Part shown: piece by piece, positions 1 to 6,762 of the stretch
Position numbering within the stretch: position 1 is the first letter of the stretch
How the letters are laid out: every line of letters begins with the position of its first letter
Source: Flavobacteriaceae bacterium
GTDB lineage: Bacteria; Bacteroidota; Bacteroidia; Flavobacteriales; Flavobacteriaceae
Direction: 5' to 3'
Length of the DNA: 11,376 bases
Assembly (NCBI GenBank): GCA_030828025.1
Contig: JAURDG010000027.1
Coordinates: 1-11,376 of the forward strand
Made by a program: the position numbers and the translations under genes
The notes under the pieces: generated by a model
Database searches by the model: none
What the model saw: the letters and a program-made list of their open reading frames with translations, nothing else
Told to the model about the DNA's origin: nothing

Positions 1-2
1 CA

Positions 3-482
3 GACGCCCTTCCTAAAGACATTCGCTGGCACATGATTGGACATTTGCAGCGCAATAAAGTGAAATACATTGCACCCTTTGTACACCTTATTCATGGAGT
101 GGATAGCGAACGACTCCTCAACGAAATAAACAAACAAGCAGCAAAAAACAACAGAATCATAGATGTGCTCATACAGCTGCATATCGCTGAAGAAAGCAGC
201 AAATTCGGATTTTCTTTTGAGGAAGCAGAGGAGTTGCTTAGGCGAACAGCAGGTTTTCCGCATGTAAATATCCTTGGATTTATGGGTATGGCTACATTTA
301 CAAAGAATAAAACTCAAGTACAACGAGAGTTTGAGGGTTTGGCCGCCTTTTATCACAAATGGAAAGCTGAAAAATCATTTGGCGTGCTATCGATGGGAAT
401 GAGCGATGATTATCCAATAGCTATTGAAGCTGGAAGCACGATGATCCGTGTAGGAAGTCGTATTTTTGGCAGTAGAAATTAA
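3..482 (+). CDS. yggS: YggS/PLPBP-family PLP homeostasis protein, 5'-truncated by the window edge
   Basis: This is the C-terminal part (about 159 codons) of a PLP-binding protein of the YggS/YBL036C/PROSC family, a cytoplasmic single-domain TIM-barrel protein that affects vitamin B6 and amino-acid pools. The reading frame is open from base 3, so the ATG at 33 is an internal methionine: the ten codons before it already encode the family motif ending in WHMIGHLQ. Other family landmarks are NKVKYI, the EESKFGF-like segment (here EESSKFGFS), NILGFMGMATF, and the C-terminal LSMGMSDDYPIAIEAGS followed by RVGSRIFG, which contains the phosphate-binding loop. The PLP-binding lysine lies upstream of the window and cannot be checked. 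The stop codon at 480-482 is three bases before the next ATG, so it is probably the first visible gene of a yggS-exonuclease-miaA transcript. The family assignment is firm; the N-terminus is unknown. Confidence 0.93.
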   Translation, partial: DALPKDIRWHMIGHLQRNKVKYIAPFVHLIHGVDSERLLNEINKQAAKNNRIIDVLIQLHIAEESSKFGFSFEEAEELLRRTAGFPHVNILGFMGMATFTKNKTQVQREFEGLAAFYHKWKAEKSFGVLSMGMSDDYPIAIEAGSTMIRVGSRIFGSRN

Positions 483-485
483 TGT

Positions 486-1859
486 ATGTACGCTGTTGTT
501 GATGTAGAAACTACTGGAGGAAAGTACAATGAGGAAGGAATAACCGAAATTGCCATCTTTAAATTTGACGGCACCAAAATAGTTGACCAATTCATTAGCC
601 TCATAAATCCAGAACGTCCCATCCAGCCTTTTGTGGTGCAGCTGACGGGCATAAACGAAAATATGCTGCGCAATGCCCCCAAGTTCTACGAAGTTGCCAA
701 GCGTATTATCGAAATTACTGAAGACTGCACGTTTGTAGCCCACAATGCTAGCTTTGATTATCGTATGATGTGTACGGAATTCAACAGATTGGGATATACT
801 TATGTACGACCAACGCTTTGTACGGTAGTATTATCAAAAAAACTTATGCCCGAACATACATCCTATAAACTTGGAACTTTAGTCCGCTCGTTGGGTATTC
901 CACTAAGCGACAGACATCGGGCTGCTGGAGATGCACGTGCGACGGTTAAGCTGCTCCAATTGCTGTTGGACAAAGATGTCGGCAAGCAAATTGTCAAAGA
1001 GGTGTTGCGCTCCAAAGAGCAAGATCAAGAAACACGAAAATTTTTACACCTTGTTGACCAAGTGAAGAGCGCTACAGGGGTTTATTATCTGCACAACCAA
1101 AAAGGAGATGTGATTTACATCGGCAAGAGCACCAATATGCGCAAGCGTGTGAACCAACATTTTACAGGAAAAAGCCGCAAATCCTTAAAGTTGCAGCTGG
1201 AAACACATTCGGTGAGTGTCGAAGAAACCGGAAGTGAATTGGTTGCCTTACTAAAAGAAATGGATGAAATACGGCTCCATAAACCCAAACACAACAGGGT
1301 ACACAAACATGACCGCATTCGTTTTGGGCTAGAAGAAGGAATGAATGCTGCTGGCTATCGATTTTTACGTATTGTACATGCGCAAGACGATGGAACGTAT
1401 ATTACTACCTTTAAAAATTTACCCAATGCACGAAAAACACTCTACTTTTATGCTCAAAAGTACACGCTGTGCCTTAAGCTCGTTGGCTTGGAATCGTTAA
1501 AAACAGCCTGCTCCAATAAGCAGCTTAATACATGTCTTGGTGCTTGCGTAGAACAAGAGCCTGTTGCGCAGTATAATCAACGTGTGCAACAATGCATTGA
1601 TGGGTTAAGTTTTCCAGCGCCTAATTTGTTGCTAATCGATAAAGGTCGGGTGCATGATGAGCGAAGTATTATATTAATACAAAATAATGATTATAAGGGA
1701 TTTGGATATGTTCATCTAAACTATCAAATCAATAATATTGATGTAGTGCAAAACATCATTACACCCATGAAAAATTCACGTGCTGCCCGCCACATCATGC
1801 AACAATTTATCCGAAAAAATAAGGTCAAAAAAATCATCAACTTAGATGAGCAAGCCTAA
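486..1859 (+). CDS. DnaQ-like DEDDh 3'-5' exonuclease fused to UvrC-type GIY-YIG nuclease
   Basis: Two nuclease modules lie in one 457-residue chain. Residues 1-165 are a DnaQ/epsilon-type exonuclease with all DEDDh residues visible: D6 and E8 in VDVETTG, D91 in HNASFD, H144 and D149 in HRAAGDA. Residues 197-275 are a GIY-YIG domain: GVYYLH (198-203), YIGKS (211-215), arginines at 219-221, E251 in GSELVALL and N270 at the end of KPKHN. Beyond it lie C329, C342, C350 and C354; the last three have the C-x7-C-x3-C spacing I recall from UvrC, where the cysteines hold an iron-sulfur cluster. The UvrC endonuclease V-like and HhH domains are absent, so it is closer to Cho or the actinobacterial exonuclease/GIY-YIG proteins such as Rv2191. 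Residues 370-457 match nothing I recognise. A role in DNA repair is likely but the substrate is unknown. It starts three bases after yggS and overlaps miaA by 14 bases. Confidence 0.92.
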   Translation: MYAVVDVETTGGKYNEEGITEIAIFKFDGTKIVDQFISLINPERPIQPFVVQLTGINENMLRNAPKFYEVAKRIIEITEDCTFVAHNASFDYRMMCTEFNRLGYTYVRPTLCTVVLSKKLMPEHTSYKLGTLVRSLGIPLSDRHRAAGDARATVKLLQLLLDKDVGKQIVKEVLRSKEQDQETRKFLHLVDQVKSATGVYYLHNQKGDVIYIGKSTNMRKRVNQHFTGKSRKSLKLQLETHSVSVEETGSELVALLKEMDEIRLHKPKHNRVHKHDRIRFGLEEGMNAAGYRFLRIVHAQDDGTYITTFKNLPNARKTLYFYAQKYTLCLKLVGLESLKTACSNKQLNTCLGACVEQEPVAQYNQRVQQCIDGLSFPAPNLLLIDKGRVHDERSIILIQNNDYKGFGYVHLNYQINNIDVVQNIITPMKNSRAARHIMQQFIRKNKVKKIINLDEQA

Positions 1860-2760
1860 GTTAATTACTGTTTCTGGGCCAACCGCCATTGGCAAAACAG
1901 CTTTTGCCGTTTCGCTAGCAAAGCGACTGGGCTGTTCCGTCCTGTCTAGCGACGCACGGCAATGCTTTAAAGAGTTGAAAATTGGTACCGCTGTTCCAGA
2001 TACCCCTGAATTAGAAGGTGTTCCGCATTACTTGTTGCAACACAAAAGTATCCATGATGTTTATTCCGTTGGGGATTTTGAAAAAGAAGCACTACAGTTG
2101 CTTGCGACACTTTTCCAAAAGCAGCGGGTAGCCGTCCTTGTAGGTGGCTCTAACCTATATACAGATGCCGTTGTGCATGGATTAGATCATTTTCCAGAAG
2201 TACCAAAAAAGGTAAGCAATCTATGGAAAGAAGCCTTAGAATCAAAGGGATTGCGTTATTTGCAAGAAGAATTAGCACGTCTAGACCCCGCATATTTTGC
2301 ACAAGTTGACATCCAAAATCATGTGCGGCTCATAAGAGCACTTAGTGTATGCACAGCAACAGGCGTTCCCTACTCCTCTTTTTTAGGAAAGCAACGAGAA
2401 GAACGCCCTTTTGAGGTCACTTCCATTGAATTGACTATGACTCGAGAACAGCTTTATCAGCGCATAAACGCACGAGTTGACCGAATGATTGAAGCAGGAT
2501 TATTGGAAGAAGTAAGGTCGCTTTTGCCGCATAAAGAGCTAAATGCGCTGCAAACGGTTGGTTACAAAGAGCTTTTTCCTTTTTTAGAAGGACAAGCATC
2601 TCTTGAAGATTGCATAACGGAAATCAAAAAAAACACGAGGCGGTTTGCCAAAAGACAGCTTACATGGCTACGGAATCATCCCTGTATGCATCAAATTTCC
2701 TACGACACCAAAGTCGATGCAGCACTATTGACCCAATTGGGCCTTGAAGAATTTATCTAG
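1846..2760 (+). CDS. miaA: tRNA dimethylallyltransferase (A37 isopentenylation)
   Basis: MiaA transfers a dimethylallyl group from DMAPP to N6 of adenosine 37 in tRNAs that read UNN codons, which stabilises codon pairing. The 304-residue length is normal for the family. Visible landmarks are the P-loop GPTAIGKT (11-18), SSDARQ (34-39) with the catalytic aspartate D36, KIGTAVP (45-51), VGGSNLY (99-105; S102 sits where E. coli has T101, a common variant), NHVRLIRAL (158-166) which binds tRNA, the VDRMIEAGLLEEV helix (211-223), QTVGYKEL (236-243) and RRFAKRQLTWLR (265-276). The ATG at 1846 lies inside the end of the upstream nuclease gene (14-base overlap), which suggests translational coupling. 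Its last 36 bases overlap the end of purC on the other strand. The typical second residue of the DSRQ motif is alanine here, which is within family variation. The assignment is firm. Confidence 0.96.
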   Translation: MSKPKLITVSGPTAIGKTAFAVSLAKRLGCSVLSSDARQCFKELKIGTAVPDTPELEGVPHYLLQHKSIHDVYSVGDFEKEALQLLATLFQKQRVAVLVGGSNLYTDAVVHGLDHFPEVPKKVSNLWKEALESKGLRYLQEELARLDPAYFAQVDIQNHVRLIRALSVCTATGVPYSSFLGKQREERPFEVTSIELTMTREQLYQRINARVDRMIEAGLLEEVRSLLPHKELNALQTVGYKELFPFLEGQASLEDCITEIKKNTRRFAKRQLTWLRNHPCMHQISYDTKVDAALLTQLGLEEFI

Positions 2761-3684
2761 GTTTTGTTGCATTCGGGTTGCCACGTCAGACACATCCGCT
2801 TTTATAAACTGTTTGCCTGTAATATGTTCATAAAGCTCGATGTAACGCTCCGAAACCGATTGAATATAAGCATCCGACATATGAGGCAATTGCTGCCCTT
2901 CTTTACCTTGAAATCCATGATCGATGAGCCAACGGCGCACAAACTCTTTGGAAAGCTGCCGTTGTGATTCTCCCTTTTTTTGTCGTTCGGCGTAACCGTC
3001 TGCATAAAAATACCTTGATGAGTCTGGCGTGTGAATTTCATCGATTAAAACAATCGTACCTTCGTTATCCACACCAAATTCGTATTTAGTATCCACCAAT
3101 ATCAACCCTTGTTTGGCAGCTAATGCAGTACCACGTGCAAATAATGCTCGGGTGTAGTCTGCAAGTTTGTCATAGATTTCTTGTGAAACTATTCCTCTAG
3201 ACACAAGGTCTGCTGGCGAAATATCTTCGTCGTGTTCACCTTGCTCTGCTTTTGTAGCAGGTGTGATAATCGGCTCTGGAAAAGCATCATTTTCACGCAT
3301 ACCTTCGGGCATGGGCGCACCACAAAGCAAGCGTTTTCCCGATTTGTATTCTCGTGCAGCATGACCCGCTAAGTATCCACGAATGACCATCTCGACCTTT
3401 AAGGGCGTACAAGCCTTGCCTACAGCGATATTTGGGTCTGGACTAGCCAAAAGCCAATTAGGTACAATATCTGAAGTCGCTTCCAACATATGCCTTGCAA
3501 TCTGGTTTAAAATCTGCCCTTTGTACGGAATTCCTTTGGGCATTACCACGTCGAAAGCAGAAAGTCGATCTGTCGCCACCATGACTAGCAAGTCATTATC
3601 CAAGGTATAAACCTCTCGAACTTTGCCAACATATTTGTTTTTACAGCCGCTCAGCTGTAAATCGGATTGCATGATTGTTTGCAT
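2725..3684 (-). CDS. purC: SAICAR synthetase (phosphoribosylaminoimidazole-succinocarboxamide synthase)
   Basis: PurC condenses CAIR with aspartate, using ATP, to form SAICAR in de novo purine synthesis. At 319 residues it is the longer form common in Bacteroidota and yeast, rather than the roughly 240-residue E. coli form. Landmarks are the glycine-rich ATP loop GKVREVY (20-26), ATDRLSAFD (37-45), the signature VEMVIRGYLAGHA (97-109), LVDTKYEFG (196-204) and LIDEIHTPDSSRY (213-225), which carries substrate- and Mg-ATP-binding residues. The start used is the ATG at 3684; a second in-frame ATG four codons later (3672) is equally possible because there is no Shine-Dalgarno sequence to decide. 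It follows phoH by 11 bases on the same strand and is probably cotranscribed with it. Its last 12 codons are antisense to the end of miaA. The assignment is firm. Confidence 0.97.
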   Translation of the reverse strand: MQTIMQSDLQLSGCKNKYVGKVREVYTLDNDLLVMVATDRLSAFDVVMPKGIPYKGQILNQIARHMLEATSDIVPNWLLASPDPNIAVGKACTPLKVEMVIRGYLAGHAAREYKSGKRLLCGAPMPEGMRENDAFPEPIITPATKAEQGEHDEDISPADLVSRGIVSQEIYDKLADYTRALFARGTALAAKQGLILVDTKYEFGVDNEGTIVLIDEIHTPDSSRYFYADGYAERQKKGESQRQLSKEFVRRWLIDHGFQGKEGQQLPHMSDAYIQSVSERYIELYEHITGKQFIKADVSDVATRMQQNLDKFFKAQLGQ

Positions 3685-3695
3685 AATTCAGTTCT

Positions 3696-4703
3696 TTACG
3701 GATGCTCTGTTTGTTTGTAGGCATCGATTACTTTTTTCACCAAATGATGGCGAATTACATCCTTATCATCAAGGTAAACCAAGCCAATTCCATTAACGTT
3801 CCCCAAAATCAGTATGGCTTCTTTTAACCCAGATATAACCCTACGTGGTAAATCGATTTGCCCCGGATCACCCGTAATCATAAACTTGGCGTTTTTACCC
3901 ATTCGGGTTAAAAACATCTTCATTTGATTGTGCGTGGTATTTTGCGCTTCGTCCAAAATCACAAAAGCGTTATCTAATGTTCGTCCGCGCATAAATGCCA
4001 TAGGCGCAATTTGAATGATACCTGTTTCGATGTAGTGATCCAATTTTTCAGCAGGAATCATATCCCGAAGAGCATCGTAAAGCGGCTGCATGTATGGGTC
4101 TAATTTTTCTTTTAAATCACCAGGTAAAAATCCAAGATTTTCTCCAGCTTCTACGGCTGGTCTGGTCAGGATTATCCGTTTGACTTGCTTTGTTTTTAAT
4201 GCTTTAACAGCCAAGGCAACTCCCGTGTAGGTCTTTCCTGTCCCAGCAGGGCCAACGGCAAAAACCATATCGTTTACCGCCATAGACGCTACAAGTTTGG
4301 CCTGGTTGAACGTTTGCGCTTTGATTATTTTACCGCCAACGCCATGCAAAATAACTTTGTTGTCTTCGGGGTCTAAACCGAAGTTATCATCTTGGTCGCT
4401 CTCGAGGATTTGCTGCACTGTTTCAGCTTCAAGGGTGTTAAATTTTCCATAATGCATGACCAATCGGTCAACTTGCTTTTCAAAAACTTCGAGCAGTTCC
4501 TCCTCACCAAATGCGGTGATTTTATTTCCGCGAACTACGATTTTAATTTTTGGAAAATGTTTTTTTAATAGGGCAACATTTTTGCTGTTTTTTCCGCCGT
4601 AAAACTCTGTTGGATTAACCTCAGCAAGCTCGATAGTAATTTCGTTCAAATGCGTGCGTTTAGATATTAGTTCTTCGTGGTTATGTTTTTGATAACTTTG
4701 CAT
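3696..4703 (-). CDS. PhoH-family ATPase (PhoH-like / YbeZ type)
   Basis: This is a 335-residue cytoplasmic P-loop ATPase of the PhoH family, a group linked to RNA metabolism whose exact activity is unsettled. The N-terminal region (about 20-105) is the small alpha/beta, KH-like part seen in PhoH/YbeZ (KIKIVVRGNKITAFG). The ATPase domain has Walker A GPAGTGKT (151-158), LTRPAVEAGENLGFLPGD (179-196), Walker B VILDEAQN (248-255), and GDPGQIDLP (278-286), the helicase-like motif diagnostic of the family. YbeZ genes often neighbour ybeY, but none is visible here; instead purC follows after 11 bases. The ATG at 4703 is preceded directly by an in-frame TGA, so no longer form exists. Residues 1-18 are poorly conserved as far as I can judge, and a TTG at 4649 (codon 19, before NEITIEL) is an alternative start. 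The family call is firm; the start is uncertain. Confidence 0.94.
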   Translation of the reverse strand: MQSYQKHNHEELISKRTHLNEITIELAEVNPTEFYGGKNSKNVALLKKHFPKIKIVVRGNKITAFGEEELLEVFEKQVDRLVMHYGKFNTLEAETVQQILESDQDDNFGLDPEDNKVILHGVGGKIIKAQTFNQAKLVASMAVNDMVFAVGPAGTGKTYTGVALAVKALKTKQVKRIILTRPAVEAGENLGFLPGDLKEKLDPYMQPLYDALRDMIPAEKLDHYIETGIIQIAPMAFMRGRTLDNAFVILDEAQNTTHNQMKMFLTRMGKNAKFMITGDPGQIDLPRRVISGLKEAILILGNVNGIGLVYLDDKDVIRHHLVKKVIDAYKQTEHP

Positions 4704-4755
4704 TCAAAATTAAGCAATTTTTGGATTGTTCGTTTAGGTTTAGTTTATAAGTTAC
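4704..4755. promoter_or_regulatory. Divergent intergenic region between phoH and the DUF62 gene
   Basis: This 52-base AT-rich gap must hold the promoters of both divergent genes unless they lie inside the coding regions. On the plus strand TAGGTTTA (4735-4742) matches the Bacteroidota -7 consensus TAnnTTTG except at the last base and would start RNA a few bases before the ATG at 4756, but no TTG lies at the usual -33 distance. A second weak option is TTTTTG (4718-4723) followed after 17 bases by TAGTTTAT (4741-4748). On the minus strand TAATTTTG (4712 down to 4705) matches the -7 consensus perfectly but lies against the phoH ATG. I see no inverted repeat that looks like an operator. Confidence 0.35.
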
Positions 4756-5580
4756 ATGCCAATAATCACACTCACCACCGATTTCGGATTGCAAGATGCT
4801 TATGTAGCATCGTTAAAGGCTGGACTCTACCAACAACTAGACCAACCCACCATCGTAGATGTGGCACATCTAATCGATCCGTTTCATATAGGTCAAGCGG
4901 CCTATGTTGTTCGGTCTGTTTATCGAGATTTTCCACAAGGAAGCATTCATTTTGTTGGGGTTGACTTTAACGAAACCCCCGAGCAAGACCTTTTGGTAGC
5001 CGAGCTAAATGAGCATTTTTTTGTTTGTGCTGATAATGGCTTTTTAACCCTACTTGAACCCGAGCTAAAGCCAACCCAATGCGTCAAACTTACACTTCCA
5101 CAAAAGGTTGTGCAGCAAAAAGGAATAGAAGCCATTGCCCATTTGGCGCGTGGCGGTGCCCTAAGCCTTATTGGAACGCCAGTTCAAAAATTAAAGCAAC
5201 GCACACAGCATGCGCCACGAGTGAATCCACAAAAGACTGAAATCCAAGGGCATGTATTGCATATTGACCGCTTTGGAAATGTCATCACAAACATCAGTAA
5301 AAAACTTTTTATACAGACGGCACAACAACGCAAATTTGTAATTCATGCACGCAACCACCGCTTCGAGCAGGTCTTTGATGCCTATCATGACGCCATTCGG
5401 TTTGATGTGCCAAAAGAAAAACGCGAAGAAGCCGGCAAAAAATTAGCACTGTTTAACCAGCAAGGCTATCTAGAACTGGCCATTTACAAAGGAAACCCTA
5501 AATATGGTGGCGGTGCAAGCAGCCTTTTTGGGTTAGCTTACCTAGACCCTATTCGCATAGCGTTCATAAGTGAGGCTTAG
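4756..5580 (+). CDS. DUF62 family protein, SAM hydroxide adenosyltransferase-like
   Basis: This 274-residue protein belongs to the DUF62 / SAM hydroxide adenosyltransferase family, which is related to fluorinase and chlorinase; characterised members split S-adenosylmethionine with water into adenosine and methionine. The N-terminal domain begins with ITLTTDFG (4-11) and VDVAHLIDPFHIGQAAY (34-50); CADNGFL (91-97) and the C-terminal-domain motif IDRFGNVITNIS (170-181) are adenosine-site landmarks, and GGGASSLFGLAYLD (251-264) closes the fold. The usual VDPGVGT-x-RR segment is replaced: D70 in GVDFNET remains, but the position of the catalytic arginine appears to be Q77, and the HGRD motif is not found near 115-125. 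I recall similar changes in other Bacteroidota homologues, so this may be a lineage-wide subfamily with altered activity. It diverges from phoH and is 63 bases upstream of dnaN. Family membership is firm; enzymatic activity is doubtful. Confidence 0.88.
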   Translation: MPIITLTTDFGLQDAYVASLKAGLYQQLDQPTIVDVAHLIDPFHIGQAAYVVRSVYRDFPQGSIHFVGVDFNETPEQDLLVAELNEHFFVCADNGFLTLLEPELKPTQCVKLTLPQKVVQQKGIEAIAHLARGGALSLIGTPVQKLKQRTQHAPRVNPQKTEIQGHVLHIDRFGNVITNISKKLFIQTAQQRKFVIHARNHRFEQVFDAYHDAIRFDVPKEKREEAGKKLALFNQQGYLELAIYKGNPKYGGGASSLFGLAYLDPIRIAFISEA

Positions 5581-5591
5581 CTGTTGATAAA

Positions 5592-5627
5592 TTTGTTTTA
5601 GGATGGCGATTTGAAACAATATATTTG
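5592..5627 (+). promoter_or_regulatory. Likely Bacteroidota-type promoter of dnaN
   Basis: TATATTTG at 5620-5627 is a perfect match to the -7 consensus TAnnTTTG of the Bacteroidota housekeeping sigma factor. A TTTG at 5592-5595 could serve as the -33 element, although the 24-base spacing is at or slightly beyond the usual upper limit. Transcription would begin near 5634, about ten bases before the dnaN ATG at 5644. The site lies in the 63-base gap after the DUF62 gene, so dnaN can be transcribed on its own. Confidence 0.55.
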
Positions 5628-5643
5628 TACGAAACACCACCTT

Positions 5644-6762
5644 ATGAAGTTTATTGTCTCAAGCACACAACTGCTCCGCCAACTACAAACCCTAAGCGGG
5701 GTTTTGAACAGCAGCAATACGCTGCCGATTTTAGATCACATTCTCTTCGAATTATCCCCTAAAGAATTACGAGTTACCGCCACGGATTTGGAAACCACCA
5801 TCAGTGCTGTGCTACATGTTGAATCAACAGTAGAAGGTCGCCTTGCCGTACCAGCTCGACTCCTGCTGGACACTTTAAAAACTTTCCCCGAGCAGCCCTT
5901 GACTTTTTCCCAAGCAGATAACAATACCTTAGAAATCAGCTCTGATCAAGGAAAATATGCCTTGGCCTATGCCGATGCTGCTGAATTCCCTCAGGCCGTT
6001 GAAGTCACAGACGCATCGAGTATTCAGGTAGAAGGTGATCTGTTGGCAACAGCAATAAATAGCACCATTTTTGCTAGTGGAAACGATGATTTACGCCCTG
6101 TAATGAGCGGGGTGTTTTTTCAGTTGTCATCAACTGGTTTAACGTTTGTCGCCACAGATGCACACAAACTTGTTAAATACGCTAGAACTGATGTGGTCGC
6201 ACCCGAAACCGCCGAGTTTATTATGCCCAAAAAGCCGTTAAACTTATTGAAATCGGTATTGCTGGGCAGTGAGTCGGCTGTTCAAATTGAGTACAACGAG
6301 AGCAATGTACAATTCAGTTTTGATGAAACCGTTATGGTTTGTCGCCTTATCGATGGAAAATATCCCAATTATGAGGCTGTTATCCCAAAAGAAAACCCAA
6401 ATGTAATGTCCATCAATCGGGTTCAGTTCTTAAATACTGTGAAGCGAGTAAGCATATTTTCGAACAAAACAACGCATCAAATTCGGCTACGCATCGCTGG
6501 AGCAGAGCTTCACATTTCTGCTGAAGATATAGACTACAGCAACAAAGCTGAAGAACGTCTAAGCTGTTCTTATCAGGGCGACGACATGCAAATTGGCTTC
6601 AATGCACGTTTCCTTACGGAAATGCTGAATAACTTAAGTTCAGAAGAAATCCAATTGGAATTGTCCTTGCCCAACAGAGCTGGAATCATCACGCCAGCAG
6701 ACGGCTTAGAAGAAGGCGAGCAAATCACCATGCTGGTCATGCCGGTGATGTTGAACCAATAA
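5644..6762 (+). CDS. dnaN: DNA polymerase III sliding clamp (beta subunit)
   Basis: DnaN forms the ring-shaped dimer that tethers DNA polymerase III to DNA and recruits other replication and repair proteins. The 372-residue product starts with MKFIVSSTQLLRQL, the normal N-terminus of this protein, and follows the three-domain clamp pattern: TLPILDHILFE (26-36) and ATDLETTI (46-53) in domain 1, RPVMSGVFFQL and FVATDAHKL in domain 2, and CRLIDGKYPNYEAVIP leading into domain 3. It ends in TMLVMPVMLNQ, which corresponds to the C-terminal MPMRL segment of the protein-binding pocket. The frame is open back to a TTG at 5611, but that TTG precedes the likely -7 element, so the ATG at 5644 is the better start. 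No dnaA lies nearby, so this is not evidence for an origin here. Its stop codon directly abuts the gapN stop codon on the other strand. Confidence 0.97.
   Translation: MKFIVSSTQLLRQLQTLSGVLNSSNTLPILDHILFELSPKELRVTATDLETTISAVLHVESTVEGRLAVPARLLLDTLKTFPEQPLTFSQADNNTLEISSDQGKYALAYADAAEFPQAVEVTDASSIQVEGDLLATAINSTIFASGNDDLRPVMSGVFFQLSSTGLTFVATDAHKLVKYARTDVVAPETAEFIMPKKPLNLLKSVLLGSESAVQIEYNESNVQFSFDETVMVCRLIDGKYPNYEAVIPKENPNVMSINRVQFLNTVKRVSIFSNKTTHQIRLRIAGAELHISAEDIDYSNKAEERLSCSYQGDDMQIGFNARFLTEMLNNLSSEEIQLELSLPNRAGIITPADGLEEGEQITMLVMPVMLNQ

Noticed and set aside
33..482. A complete 149-residue YggS-like gene starting at the ATG at 33
   Set aside because: The ten preceding codons are open and encode the conserved tryptophan-histidine of the WH-x-IG motif, so the ATG is internal and the gene is cut by the window edge.
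387..743. Minus-strand open frame of 118 codons
   Set aside because: It is antisense to the ends of two well-supported genes, yggS and the nuclease fusion, and its product resembles no protein I know.
2732..2741. Perfect 10-base palindrome CCCAATTGGG within the miaA/purC overlap, considered as a terminator
   Set aside because: A hairpin would have only three stem pairs around an AATT loop and no following U-tract, and the bases are constrained by two reading frames.
4756..5580. The DUF62 gene as a halogenase (fluorinase or chlorinase) for an exotic product
   Set aside because: There is no biosynthetic cluster around it, and the sequence is a divergent housekeeping-type homologue rather than a match to halogenase-specific loops I know.
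5611..5643. N-terminal extension of dnaN from a TTG at 5611
   Set aside because: The 11 extra residues do not resemble clamp N-termini, the normal MKFIVSS start is at 5644, and a perfect -7 promoter element lies between the two.
5581..6762. A replication origin next to dnaN
   Set aside because: There is no dnaA, no cluster of DnaA boxes and no long AT-rich intergenic region; the gap before dnaN is only 63 bases.
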